Part shown: positions 54,304-64,000 of the stretch, piece after piece
Numbering within the stretch: position 1 is the first letter of the stretch
Layout: each line of letters begins with the position of its first letter
Assembly: GCA_963921425.1 (NCBI GenBank)
Contig: OY992832.1
Location: 21,488,835-21,552,834 of the forward strand
Length of the DNA stretch: 64,000 nt
Direction: 5' to 3'
From: Dryas octopetala
Lineage: Eukaryota > Streptophyta > Magnoliopsida > Rosales > Rosaceae
Notes under the pieces: generated by a model
Told to the model about the DNA's origin: nothing
The model's database searches: none
What the model saw: only the letters and a program-made list of their open reading frames with translations
Position numbers and translations under genes: made by a program

Positions 54304-57271
54304 AGAAAATTTACTATCTTAAGGATTTAAAGTAGTGCGGTGAGCAAAAGTACTTGTGTTCTTAGAGAAACTATATATCCTTAAATCTGGTGCCTCATGT
54401 ATCATGAAGGTGTTCTAGGATACAATGCCAGTCACTTTCACAGAGAGAGAGAGAGAGAAGTAGAAAATTTACCATCTTAAGGATTTTAAAGTAGTGTGGT
54501 AAGCAAAAGTTCCTTGTGTTCTTAGAGCAACTATATATCCTACAATCTGGTGCCTCATGAGTCATGAAGGTGTGTTAGGATACAAGGCCAGTCACTCATT
54601 CCACACCTTGCTTTGCACCGTCAGAGAAGTCATTCCACACCTAGATTTGTACCCTCAGAGAAGTCATTCCACACCAGGCTTTGCACCCTCAGAGAAGTCA
54701 TTCCACACCTAGTTTGGCACCCTCAGAGAAGATGCTGCTCTAAATGGCTGTTGATTTGGAGGATGAATTGCACTGTATCCCATTGGAAGTGTAAACACTA
54801 AATATCCTCATAAAAGTTATGCATATTGATTATGAGAATGTGGAAGAAGGTCTAGAAGCTGAATATGGCACATTGATGATTATCAGCAATGTGAAACATA
54901 ATATGATCTTACAGTAGGTAACTAAGATCGGTTTTTAAGCCCTTGGGGTTAGCCCAAGTGGTGAAGATGGGTGGGGTAAGGGTTAGGATTAGGCTAGGTC
55001 CAGGGTTCGATTTCCTCCAATGTAACCAAAAAACTAAGATGGGTTTTAAACTATAGAGGCATACGTTGACTGCTGACATTAATAGTTAATATAATTACAT
55101 ATTGATTATAATATTTGAAAGGTGTTATTCCTAAGATATGTGATGTATTACCATTCCCCACTAATCCCCTTACTAAGAATAGTGTTTAAATATCTTATCA
55201 CCTTTCAAGTGCTAGTAGTTTAGTAATTTTATGTTATTATGACTTAAAGTTATTGGCTTCAATTTTCACCATGTGAATAAGGTCCTTTAATTTTTAAATT
55301 TAATTTATGATAATCTGTTGATTATCTGATCCAGTGTGGTTTTTGCAGTCAGTTTCCCATCTTTTCCCAGTGTATGTGTTTAATAATTAATTTCATCCAT
55401 GTGTCAGGTCTACGGAAATAATGTTGAGATCCAAGCCTTGTCTGAAATGTACAATCGACCCATCCATATATATTCGTACAGTACAGGTGCTGATTTGTCT
55501 TAAAATAATGATTCCTGCTTTCTTCTAGTGAACTTTGTTATTTGCATTACTCTACCATTTTTGTAATGTAAAGGTTTGGTGCAGAACCGATCAATATTTT
55601 CCACGGAAGCTATAATACTGATACACCACCCATACGATTAAGTTATCATCATGGAAATCATTACAACTCTCTCATTGATCCACGTCGTTTGACCGTAGGT
55701 GCTGGACTTGGGTTCAGCTGTCTTCGAGGGGTAAGTATTTGCTTAATTATTGTATCTATCTTCATCATACTTCAATTTTGTTTATTCTATAATTGGATGA
55801 CACATTTATAGCATAGGTTTTTCTGCACTTTCTGATGGATAAGAATAGGCTTACATAAAAATGGAAAGATAAAAAGAAATTATGAAAAGAATTCAAAAGG
55901 AGTGGCATTGTTGCACCACCTTTTAATATTGGTTATTACAAATTTACCCTTATATAAAAGTGCTTTGAAGAACTTTTGAAAACCTTAAAACAAAAATAAA
56001 AAATTGTGGCTGCCACACTTTTTCCTTGGTTTTTTAACCTCTTTGCACACCACCATATCTAGTGGTTAAATAAACAAAGTTAGGGTTGGGGGGAAGAGGA
56101 AGGGGTGGTTTGGGAATACTGAGTTTAAGGGATGGGGGTGGATTGAGTAAAGTGAATATAAAAAAATAAAAATTGCGGGTGGGAAAATTAATGTGTGGGG
56201 GATGATCATATTGAGGGTGGCAATAACACCATTCATTCAGAAAATGAGTTCTATTACCAATTTTAGAAGTTGTCAGATAATGCCCTTCATCACCCCCATG
56301 TAATTCTGCCGTTATGGCTGGGGTAATTGGCTGAAGAGTATTAAGAACATGTTTCAGTAACTGGAAATTAAACTTCATTGTGAGGACTCTGTTTCGTAAA
56401 CCTTACAGCAGTCACTGGCCTGTATTTCGATTAACTGTTCAACTGACTTATGATGTGATGTTTCATCTTTTCTTTGCTGCAGGCAAATGTTGACAGGGAT
56501 CAGGTCAAGGCTGCTATTAAGGCTCAACAAGACCAACAAATTGATAATGCAAGTATCTCGACGTTATGCAGTATGATTTTCAAGAATATTTGACCTGGTA
56601 TCATGATTGCCTTTTTTCTCTCTTTTCCTACTGGCAGGCACTTTTAGCTGAGGGGCGATTTTACTCGGATCTTGAGCTTACTGAGAAAGAAATCGAGCGC
56701 ATGGTGATGGAAGCTTCGAGGGCTGAGTATCTTGCAGATGACACATTCAAGCAAAAACTAATCCGAAGGGACTCTTCTACTTCTAGTGCCGAGCCATCAT
56801 CTTCTGGAGCTAGTGAGTCATCCCTTGTTTTATTTCATTTTACCCCTCGTACAGAACGGAGGACCTGAATTTTTTAGTTTTGAGTAGTGCGGGATCAATT
56901 AATATGGGATTAAAACTGCATTTTTGTATGAATATAGTTTTGGGCAGCTCTTGGGTGTGTGTCTTAACATGTACGTAAGATTTGTTTAATTCTCTACTAC
57001 GTAGTTGATAATGTGAGTAGATTGTGTTGCTGACTACAGTGTCATGTGAATAACAGGATCTTCAGGCAGTGAGACACAGCTAGGAGGCAGGGACCATGGT
57101 TTTCAGGATTCCACGCTAAGCAGTAGTATGCAAATCGTGCTATCGATGGGGTTCAGCTACCTGCAGATGATTGAAGCTTATAGCATATTTGGGGAGGATG
57201 TCGATTCCATGGTTTGTTACTTGTTGGAAACTAGCAGCAGTGGCCGGCGAAAAGGCAAGGCAACCGAATGA
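51129..57271 (+). CDS. OTU6: OTU-domain deubiquitinase, OTU6/OTLD1-like
   Basis: Eight coding exons: 51129-51818, 52265-52426, 53178-53255, 55408-55486, 55585-55730, 56483-56548, 56638-56812 and 57057-57271, giving 536 residues. The start MTRILVQRGSSSGSSSNPSR is as in Arabidopsis OTLD1. Residues 1 to ~225 are low-complexity (Ser, Asp/Glu, a Pro run). The OTU domain spans ~235-370, with the catalytic Asp and Cys in EDGNC (Cys257) and the catalytic His probably in GNHYNSL (His362). The C-terminus carries a UBA-like segment (VLSMGFSYLQMIEAYSIFG). OTLD1 removes ubiquitin from histone H2B with a lysine demethylase to silence genes; this role is transferred by family. Intron 6 (56549-56637) starts with GC (AAT|GCAAGT). 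All other coding introns are GT-AG. Confidence 0.94.
54070..54595. repeat. Imperfect tandem triplication with GA tracts in OTU intron 3
   Basis: Starts with a (TA)n(GA)n tract. A block of about 150-190 bases then repeats three times: (GA)n, then TAGAAAATTTACTATCTTAAGG, GTTCTTAGAGAAACTATATATC and AGGATACAATGCCAGTCAC. The GA tracts near 54083-54115, 54270-54301 and 54442-54459 head the three blocks. Confidence 0.8.
54596..54731. repeat. Minisatellite, four 34-bp units
   Basis: Units at 54596, 54630, 54664 and 54698, each of the form TCATTCCACACC...TTTG.ACC.TCAGAGAAG. It directly continues the triplication in OTU intron 3. The 34-bp period is not a multiple of three, so the open frame through it is not a protein repeat. 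Confidence 0.92.
54939..55032 (+). mobile_element. tRNA-derived SINE with target duplication, OTU intron 3
   Basis: A box GTTAGCCCAAGTGG and B box GGGTTCGATTTCC are about 45 bases apart, followed by an A-rich end (ACCAAAAA). Near-identical direct repeats flank it: ACTAAGATCGGTTTTTAA at 54921-54938 and ACTAAGATGGGTTTTAAA at 55033-55050. About 94 bp, plus strand. Confidence 0.8.
55897..56232. repeat. Possible inverted-repeat element in OTU intron 5
   Basis: GTGGCATTGTTGCACCACC on the left and, in reverse, ATGGTGTTATTGCCACCCT on the right suggest worn inverted ends. No clear target duplication was found. Confidence 0.35.
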
Positions 57272-59520
57272 GCATTGAGCAAATGATTTAGAAATGCGCC
57301 TGAGATGCTGTTGGCTTCTTTGTGCTGAAACTGCATGTACTGTTCGTAGAGAAAATGATTCCTATTCAATGTAATTCTGAATCTTAAATATGTTATATCT
57401 AAGTTAAATCAATAAAATGGATTTACCAGTCTGTTAATAGGCCTCGACTCTGAATTCTTAGTTGAATAAGTTATTGGTGTGTCTTGTCCAGTGCACGAGC
57501 CATGTGATTCCGATATAGGAAGCAAGTTCAACTGCATTCTCATTCATACTTTACCAAAGTGCTAAACCAAGAGTTGTTCATATATATCCTATTAAAATAA
57601 ATTTGGTTAAGTGGATGACACTCGGTTTGTCCGTCCTTTATGGGAGTAAATCTTGAGTCTAAATCTTATAGACCATAATTGATTAATAAAAATATGGAAG
57701 ATTTAGAGTCCAGTTATTTTATGAGTTTTGCTTAGATTAATATCGATAGTAATTTAAGATTTTTAATCAAGTTTTTTTATTTTACTTCTTTGACAGTTTT
57801 ATGTTATATTTTAACTATGAAATTTTGAGCCTAACATATAGTCTCTATAAAACTCACTCTACCCCTTAGGAGGGAAAATACCTTTCAAATCGGTAGAGGA
57901 CTTTATTATGAATTAAAATAATTTTCTTATAAATCAAAAAGACTTTATTATGAATTAAAAAAAAAAAAATCTTATAAATTAAAGAACTTTATTATGAATT
58001 AAAATGATTTTCTTATAAATTTTAAAACATTTCTGATCTCCATCTAAAAACTGTTTTGTTAAAGAACTTAATCCTAATTATCTCGTTAATTATTTATCAA
58101 TAGTTTCTTTCTTTTGACATCTTTGGGTGACTTTTTTCTCTTTGGTTTCAATAAGATATAGATGGGATTTTTTACCATAAATAAAACAGCTGCATGGCAT
58201 TGGCATGGCAATGCCCATCTTTATCATGCCAAGAGTTTACCAATTAATTAAAGGATCTAATTATCTATTCTTATAGTCGTGTTATACTACTAATGTTGCT
58301 TAATTAGTAGGTGCTAAATGAGAAACTCTATAGATTTCGTTATGTATTCCTTAAATATGTTTATTTAAGAGATTCCTTAATGGAAGCTATCCCTATATAT
58401 ATGTGTGTGTTAGTTCTCCTATTAATGCAGCATGCAGCAAATGAATGAATGAATTAAAGTTGAAAATTATTTTAGTTGGTGATGGAAAAAGATAAAGAGG
58501 GAGCAATGGATTCCAATTTCCAATTGGGTGTTCACATGCCAATTTGTTCGATCTGTCTCAATTCAGTTTCCTTGTTTGGCTTCACAAACAAAAAGTTATG
58601 GTTTCTCTTCTTGGCATGCATGGTGATGACCGATGATGATGGCTATTCTTCGTAATTATGTATAGGTAGCCCCTCTTAGATTCGAGAAAATTTTCTATGT
58701 AACTGTAACACTACGTGACGGGGTATTACCGTCACACCAAAACTTTTCCCTTAGATTCCCATGCAGCATTGCAGCATTGCAGCTGGCAGCTCTCTCTTTG
58801 TGGCTGAATTGTGACATACAATTTTTTCCATCAGTCACTTGTAGGCTTATATATAGTCCCTGAAAATGAAATTTCTTTTTTTTTTTGTATAATATATTGT
58901 ATATTTCATATAATGAAACTTAATATAAAGCCGTCAAAAAAAAAAAAACTTAGATTAAAAATCATAAATAATCAGTGTTAATCTAATAAAGACTCATAAA
59001 ATAGACAGTACTCTAAATCTCTCATAATCAACATAAGCTGTATCCAACAACGAAGACCTCCTAACTTTGAGATGGTTCGGGCGTACCTCAGGTCTTATGC
59101 ATTTGTTGTTCTCTTTGTTGCTCGAGAGGAAAAGTAGAATAGGAGAAGGAGGATTCTTCATCTATGTTGCTGCATATTACAAGGTCATCTCTTATAAATT
59201 TATAATCTTAGGGATAAGACCTTTGTGACTTAACTCCCAAACACACGTTACACACTCACACTAAGAGTGATTTACAACTTGGATTGTATACTTTTCATTA
59301 TATAGAGATTTTGGCTCGTGTCTAATCATCATGGTATTAATTTAAATCCCATACATGCTATAGCTGTTGACAAGTTTTTTTTGCTTTGCTTAATTTTAGT
59401 TGCAAAATCAATTAAGAATGCTTGGTATTAGCAAATTATTCCATTGATCACTATATATGTATTGATTTGACATCATTCTAGCTAATGGTATTTCCTTGGT
59501 TGGATATTTGGTTAAATTAA
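57272..59520. other. Intergenic spacer, no gene seen
   Basis: Contains the 3' region of the OTU gene and AT-rich DNA. Apart from the short tandem repeat at 57898-58021 there is nothing with definable structure. Confidence 0.45.
57898..58021. repeat. Short AT-rich tandem repeat (about 3 units)
   Basis: Units built on GACTTTATTATGAATTAAAA followed by TTTTCTTATAAATT, repeated about three times with an A-run variant in the middle unit. Confidence 0.7.
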
Positions 59521-59524
59521 TACT

Positions 59525-60265
59525 ACATGGCAAAATTTGACCCGACACACAATTAGCGGGTTAGGATTGACCATTTCTTAAAATGAACACGATTATAACA
59601 TGACACGCTAAACAAGAATAATAAACAGATCGAATTGGTATCAAACATGTGCAACAAGATAATGACACAATAAATACGTTTAACTAGTATCATATGTTTA
59701 ATTTGCTCATTTTTCAATACTTATTGTATGAGTAATTATATAATTTAGAGTCTTTATTTATGATTTTGTTAGTATCATAATTAAATCAATTTTTATTTTA
59801 TAAGTTATGTGTAAGTGATAGTTTGATTTAAACAGAAAGAAAATTATGTTTAAGTTTTTATATGAATAATGCTATACTTACCACATTCTTATACCACATT
59901 TTTATACCATCTGACGTGTCATTATTTTATTGGACAAAGTTTTTCTTTTTCTTTTTGGATTTTTATTTTTATTTTTTAGTATCCAATATATGAATGCCAT
60001 GTAAGTTGCCACATGAGGTGGTATGAAATTATGGTATAAAAATGTGGTATATGTAGCATTACTGTTTTTATATTGGAAGATATATTGGTCAATCTGAACA
60101 TGACATGATTATAAACGAGTTGAGTTAGGGTTAAGTCATTCGACACAATTATAAATGGGTTGGGATAAGGTTGAGTAATTTGACACAATGAATTATAGGG
60201 GTTAAGTTATGGTTGACTAGTATTTAACACGAACACAACCCACTGACACAAATTGCCACCTCTAA
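59525..60265. repeat. Worn hAT-like element hosting a MITE
   Basis: ATGGCAAAATTTGACCCGACA near the left, and CGAACACAACCCACTGACAC then AATTGCCACCTCTA on the right, carry the CGACACG/GCCACCTCTA words typical of plant hAT-like repeats. Ends are approximate. Confidence 0.4.
59864..60063. mobile_element. MULE-like MITE (200 bp) with a TSD
   Basis: Ends ATAATGCTATACTTACCACA on the left and AGTAATGCTACATATACCAC in reverse on the right. Direct repeats GTTTTTATAT lie at 59854-59863 and 60064-60073 (9-10 bases). It sits inside an older repeat. Confidence 0.85.
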
Positions 60266-60544
60266 TAAAGACAAATGCATGTATGTCCTGCTCTAAAATC
60301 AAGCGAACCTAGGCCATGTCCCTTAGTTGCCTTTTATATTTTGTACTTAATTGTGATTTTACAAGCATGTTCAACTTAATTTCATTTTAATTAATTGCTT
60401 TTCTAATTTTTTATATTTGTTTCTTGCAAGGAATATGGATCTATGCCTTTCCTTGTGTTGCTCTAGGTAATGCAACAAATTGTGTTTTGCTTGCTCTGCT
60501 AGTAAGACTTTGATTTTGGTGTTTTAAATGCTTCTTTTTCTTTT

Positions 60545-60905
60545 GAGTTAAATATAAAAATGGTCTACGAACTTTACTGTGATTCTCAATTTAGACCATT
60601 AAGTATAAAAAGTATTAATTTGGTCCACGAATTTTCCAAATTATACAAAAACAGTACAAACGTTAACTTTCATCCAAAAAATTAACAAAACTAGTTATGT
60701 GCATAACATGTGACTGCATATTCAGGGGTATTTTAATCTATTCATCACATTTTGACTTAAATTTTTTGATAAAAATTAACGTTTACAATTTTGCATTGCT
60801 TTGGTACAACTTAGAAAATTCATGGACTAAATTGACATTTTTTTTAATTAATGAACCAAATTGAGAATCACAATAACATTTAAGGACTATTTTTGTATAT
60901 AACCC
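60545..60905. mobile_element. MULE-like MITE (361 bp) with a 9-bp TSD
   Basis: Ends GAGTTAAATATAAAAATGGT on the left and GGGTTATATACAAAAATAGT in reverse on the right. Direct repeats TTTTCTTTT lie at 60536-60544 and 60906-60914. The T-rich target makes the duplication less decisive, but the inverted repeats reach about 60 bases. Confidence 0.8.
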
Positions 60906-61546
60906 TTTTCTTTTTGTAAATCGTTAACCTGTTAGCAGTGGGGTTCCTTTTAAATGGCACTTTTATTTAGGGAGCCTATGACTGGCAAGACTGGAAAGCC
61001 TTAATTTTTTTTTAAAGGTGGTTCTGGGTTCCTTTATGCTAATAGCAATGAAATTCAATTAGCTTAGAGCACGTGACTATCTCGATCATCACGTGACTGT
61101 GATGAGAGTGAGAGATCATGATCCAAGTAACAAATTTATAGATCAAATATTCCAAATTGATTGAAATCTGGCATTGAAGAAGAGACATGGGTAAACATTT
61201 ATTGTATGTGACAGTAAGCAAGGCAACGTGGAAGCTTGACTGCATCAAGTAGGGACATATATTTGCTGAGAATTCACTAGTCTTTTTACTTGTGCCTCAT
61301 ATGCAGATCAACCAACATTGAAAAGTAAATGACAGACAAAAAATAAAAAATAAAAAAAACTATATATAAAAGTTGTCCATTCATGAGAATGAGAAGTGAA
61401 ATGCTATACATTCATACGCACACATTTGAAAATAAAAACAGAGGACAAAAAGTTACACAATAAACAGAAACAATCCAAGTTGTAGATTGTAGTGGTGCTG
61501 CGTGGCCTGCATTTCACATGCTAATAGTAACACTTCTCTCAATAGG
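60906..61546. other. Spacer and 3' UTR of the DCP1-like gene
   Basis: The right part would be the 3' UTR of the minus-strand gene that follows. No other gene is supported. Confidence 0.4.
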
Positions 61547-63480
61547 CTATGAGTTATGTGCCTTCAGGAGTGCTCGATACACCATGTCTATGAATTGATT
61601 ATCCTACAACATATTGCAAAGCTCATCATCAATTACTGAACATAATAATCATAATAATTATAATAATCATAACTAATAGGAACAGGATGAAAATTAGGCA
61701 GGAGCTTAGCTCATGTAGGGAGGTAGCTTATATGGTAATTTACTTCAGTTTAGATAATGACACAGTATGACAGACAAAACGCTACAGCCAAATTCAAAGA
61801 ATGGAATACTTTATTTTGGATGGAAAGCAAAAATTAACGAAATCAATTCGATCATGCACTGATTTAAGTACAAATGTGTTGACTGCATTAAGACAAGTTC
61901 CAACTACAAGATTCACGAAAATACAATATAAATAAGATTTCCAATGCGCTGATTGTATTGACGAAAAATAGCTCTGTAGTGGTTTGAAAAAATTTCTGAT
62001 GTCTGTTTTAACAGAACTCTCAAATTGTGCAAAACGTTTCTGCTACAGTCACACATGAGCATTTAGCATAGGAAATCATCATTGTGCTTAGAATATACAG
62101 ACCAATCTAATCCAAACCTGTCAATTTACCAACAGGAATCAGTTCTCACAATTATAATAACAGTCTAACATAAATGACTCCGAGTCCGCTGCAGGTATAG
62201 ACACAGGATTAGAAAATCGTGGGGGGAAAATTATCCCAATAACAGGATAGTGCCCTATGTGGCTATGCCTATGTCCATGCATGCTTTTACATTACTTTCT
62301 GCAATGCTTCAAATATCACTATCAAGCGAGAAAATAAAAGATCGGTACAACGGATGCAACTATTATTTGTCAATTAGCTTGTGGTTGTGCACTTTCTTCA
62401 AGAATTATTTTCCACAATTAGATTAAAATTAGCAAAAAAGCACGAGGGGGAAAAAGAGAGAGATAAATGCGGTTTCAATGCAGATTTCCTGGTTAAACTC
62501 ACTTTCATTCGTATAATTTGCTTAATCTATCAGGAAAAGGTTTAGGAGACTAACAATAGTAACTAAACTTCTTATTCACAAAAAATGACCCCATAAACTC
62601 AATCCTGATGCAACCACCAAAACAACTAATTTATAGATGACTATGCCACTTCATAAATTATACCACTACACCACTCACATCCACTCATTCCACACGTTGA
62701 CTCTCAAAATACCTAATGTTTCATAATCTCAATCTGATCCCTCTCGTGCAAAACAAAATAGATTGACTTTCAACCCCTTAAAAATTGGTAATAATCAAAC
62801 TTAAGATCAAAAAGTTGTAATACAAAAGGATGTCCCCTGGGAACATGACAATAGATACAAAAAAACTAGGTATTGGTTTCCTTTGATATACCTTACGAAT
62901 ACAATCAGCTCCTAATATGCATGAACAAATTTTAACAATTATTGCAAACATGAGATCTCAGTCAGAAAAATGAGAGTAGACAACTATGTAACACCAGTAC
63001 TGAAAGACTAACCTGCACAAGCTGCATGAGTGCTTCTCGGACTTTATCTCTGCTAATAACTGGCTCATAGTTCGGAGTAGAAAAAGGAGCAAGAGATGGT
63101 GGAGGGGTTGGTGGCGGAAAAGGTTGTAACAAAGGAGCACCATATGGACGCTGTAGACTCACAGTAGGATGAAGTGGAGGAGCAGTAGGCACTGATGAAG
63201 AGACAGGTGTCATCATTGTTACAGAAGAGGAAGGAGGAACAAAAAATGAAGAGGGCTTTACAAGATTAGTGGCCAGGTTGGTGTTGTTGTGGGATTCAGG
63301 GATGTCGAGGAAAGGGACTAAAGGTGAAGATGCTAACAGTGGAGCAGATGGTATTTGCATGGTAGGAATAGTATTAGGGGCAACGCCAACTGGATGGGAA
63401 GGTAGCGAAATTGTCACAGAAGACTGGTAAGGCTGTCCAGTAATTGCTGTACTTGAAGAATTCCCAATAGTCATAGCCGC
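61547..63480 (-). CDS. DCP1: mRNA-decapping protein DCP1-like, 3' part (partial)
   Basis: Two coding exons on the minus strand: 63480-63013 (156 codons) and 61603-61547 (18 codons plus stop). They are joined by a 1.4-kb GT-AG intron. The gene continues past the right edge, so the N-terminal EVH1-like domain is absent. The first exon is Pro/Ser/Thr-rich (PLLQPFPPPTPPPSLAPF) and ends ISRDKVREALMQLVQ. The last begins DNQFIDMVYRALLKAH. Together they are the C-terminal trimerisation segment of plant and animal DCP1. DCP1 activates DCP2 to remove mRNA caps in processing bodies. The exon junction is in phase 0. Both exons match the family end to end. Confidence 0.9.
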
Positions 63481-64000
63481 CTGCAGTTAATTATCTGATT
63501 TAGTCCAGCCCAGATACAAGAAAATGAAATAAGCTGGACCTTGACCAATATATGAATGGTGGCATTGTACATAAACACAGTTCTCTACTTCAGAGAAAAG
63601 GACAGTAGTCAATGCTAGATAAGCTGTCTTAATGTGTGTATGTATCAATGTCTGTATATCAGGCATCCACTGTATAAAAACATGTACACTCATGCTTGAA
63701 ATGTGACCAAAAATGCTTGAAACATCATTAAAATAAAAGTGCAAGCCAAACACATTTAAGGAGGTACTCCATTGGCAATTAAAAAATAAATAAAATAAAA
63801 TATGGGAACCAAAGCCCCATCCCAACTTTTACTATTCATCACTGAATCTAAGAGTAACCAATATTAGCATCACAAGCAGAAATTGTTAGACATGAAAAAC
63901 ATAATGAGTAGCACTGTAGAACAATCAAAACTTCTAAACTAATGACAAAAAATTATAAGCTCATGAAACCCTTGACAGTCATAAACTTGAAGTCATGTTG
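63481..64000 (-). other. Intron of the DCP1-like gene
   Basis: The acceptor CTGCAG at 63486-63481 (minus strand) marks the end of an intron that fills the rest of the window. No further exon was recognised here. Confidence 0.5.

Noticed and set aside
54596-54801. A protein with 34-bp-encoded repeats
   Set aside because: The 34-bp unit is not a multiple of three, so the frame changes every unit; it is intronic minisatellite DNA.
1-64000. CRISPR arrays, operons, phage or other bacterial systems
   Set aside because: The window is spliced plant nuclear DNA. The regular repeats are microsatellites, a minisatellite and transposons.

Overview
The window is plant nuclear DNA from a eudicot. The genes are spliced, with introns of 0.1-2.2 kb and AT-rich spacers full of small inverted-repeat transposons, SINEs and one large Ty3/gypsy element. 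The best-conserved proteins (NAC090-like, VAMP714-like, CYC-B-like, ELM1-like, OTU6/OTLD1-like, DCP1-like) all match angiosperm families. A woody rosid such as a Rosaceae species is plausible, but the sequence alone does not fix the species.

Layout. 0.8-1.9 kb: a three-exon NAC transcription factor gene (+). 3.3-19.4 kb: an F-box neighbourhood with one intact F-box/FBA gene (12752-13972, +). Around it lie several decayed copies of its 5' region, including a tandem array with a unit of about 1.47 kb, plus a broken C-terminal copy at 15.3-16.5 kb. All are peppered with MULE-like and hAT-like non-autonomous elements. 20.5-23.4 kb: a four-exon VAMP714-type longin R-SNARE gene (+) with a GC-AG intron. 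24.4-25.9 kb: an intronless chromoplast-type lycopene cyclase gene (+). 30.3-37.8 kb: a ten-exon ELM1 mitochondrial-fission gene (+). 38.9-50.05 kb: a very young Ty3/gypsy chromovirus (Tekay/Del-like). It consists of a truncated integrase-chromodomain end, a 2703-bp LTR, a full internal region and a second 2703-bp LTR, so it is a tandem one-and-a-half element with a 7389-bp period. 51.1-57.3 kb: an eight-exon OTU deubiquitinase gene (+) with an upstream ORF, a GC-AG intron, and a repeat-rich third intron holding a minisatellite and a SINE. 57.3-61.5 kb: a spacer with MULE-type MITEs. 61.5-63.5 kb: the last two coding exons of a DCP1 decapping-protein gene (-), which runs off the right edge.

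The host genes are unrelated housekeeping or regulatory genes that merely sit side by side; they do not form a pathway. The region is remarkable for its transposon archaeology. Seven inverted-repeat elements have matching 9-bp flanking repeats, one of them poly-T. One insertion can be dated against an empty paralogous site, and the gypsy tandem differs between its copies at only three positions found by eye in 3.8 kb. I found no rRNA, CRISPR array or intact tRNA gene. Exon boundaries were read by hand from splice signals and from family alignments recalled from memory.
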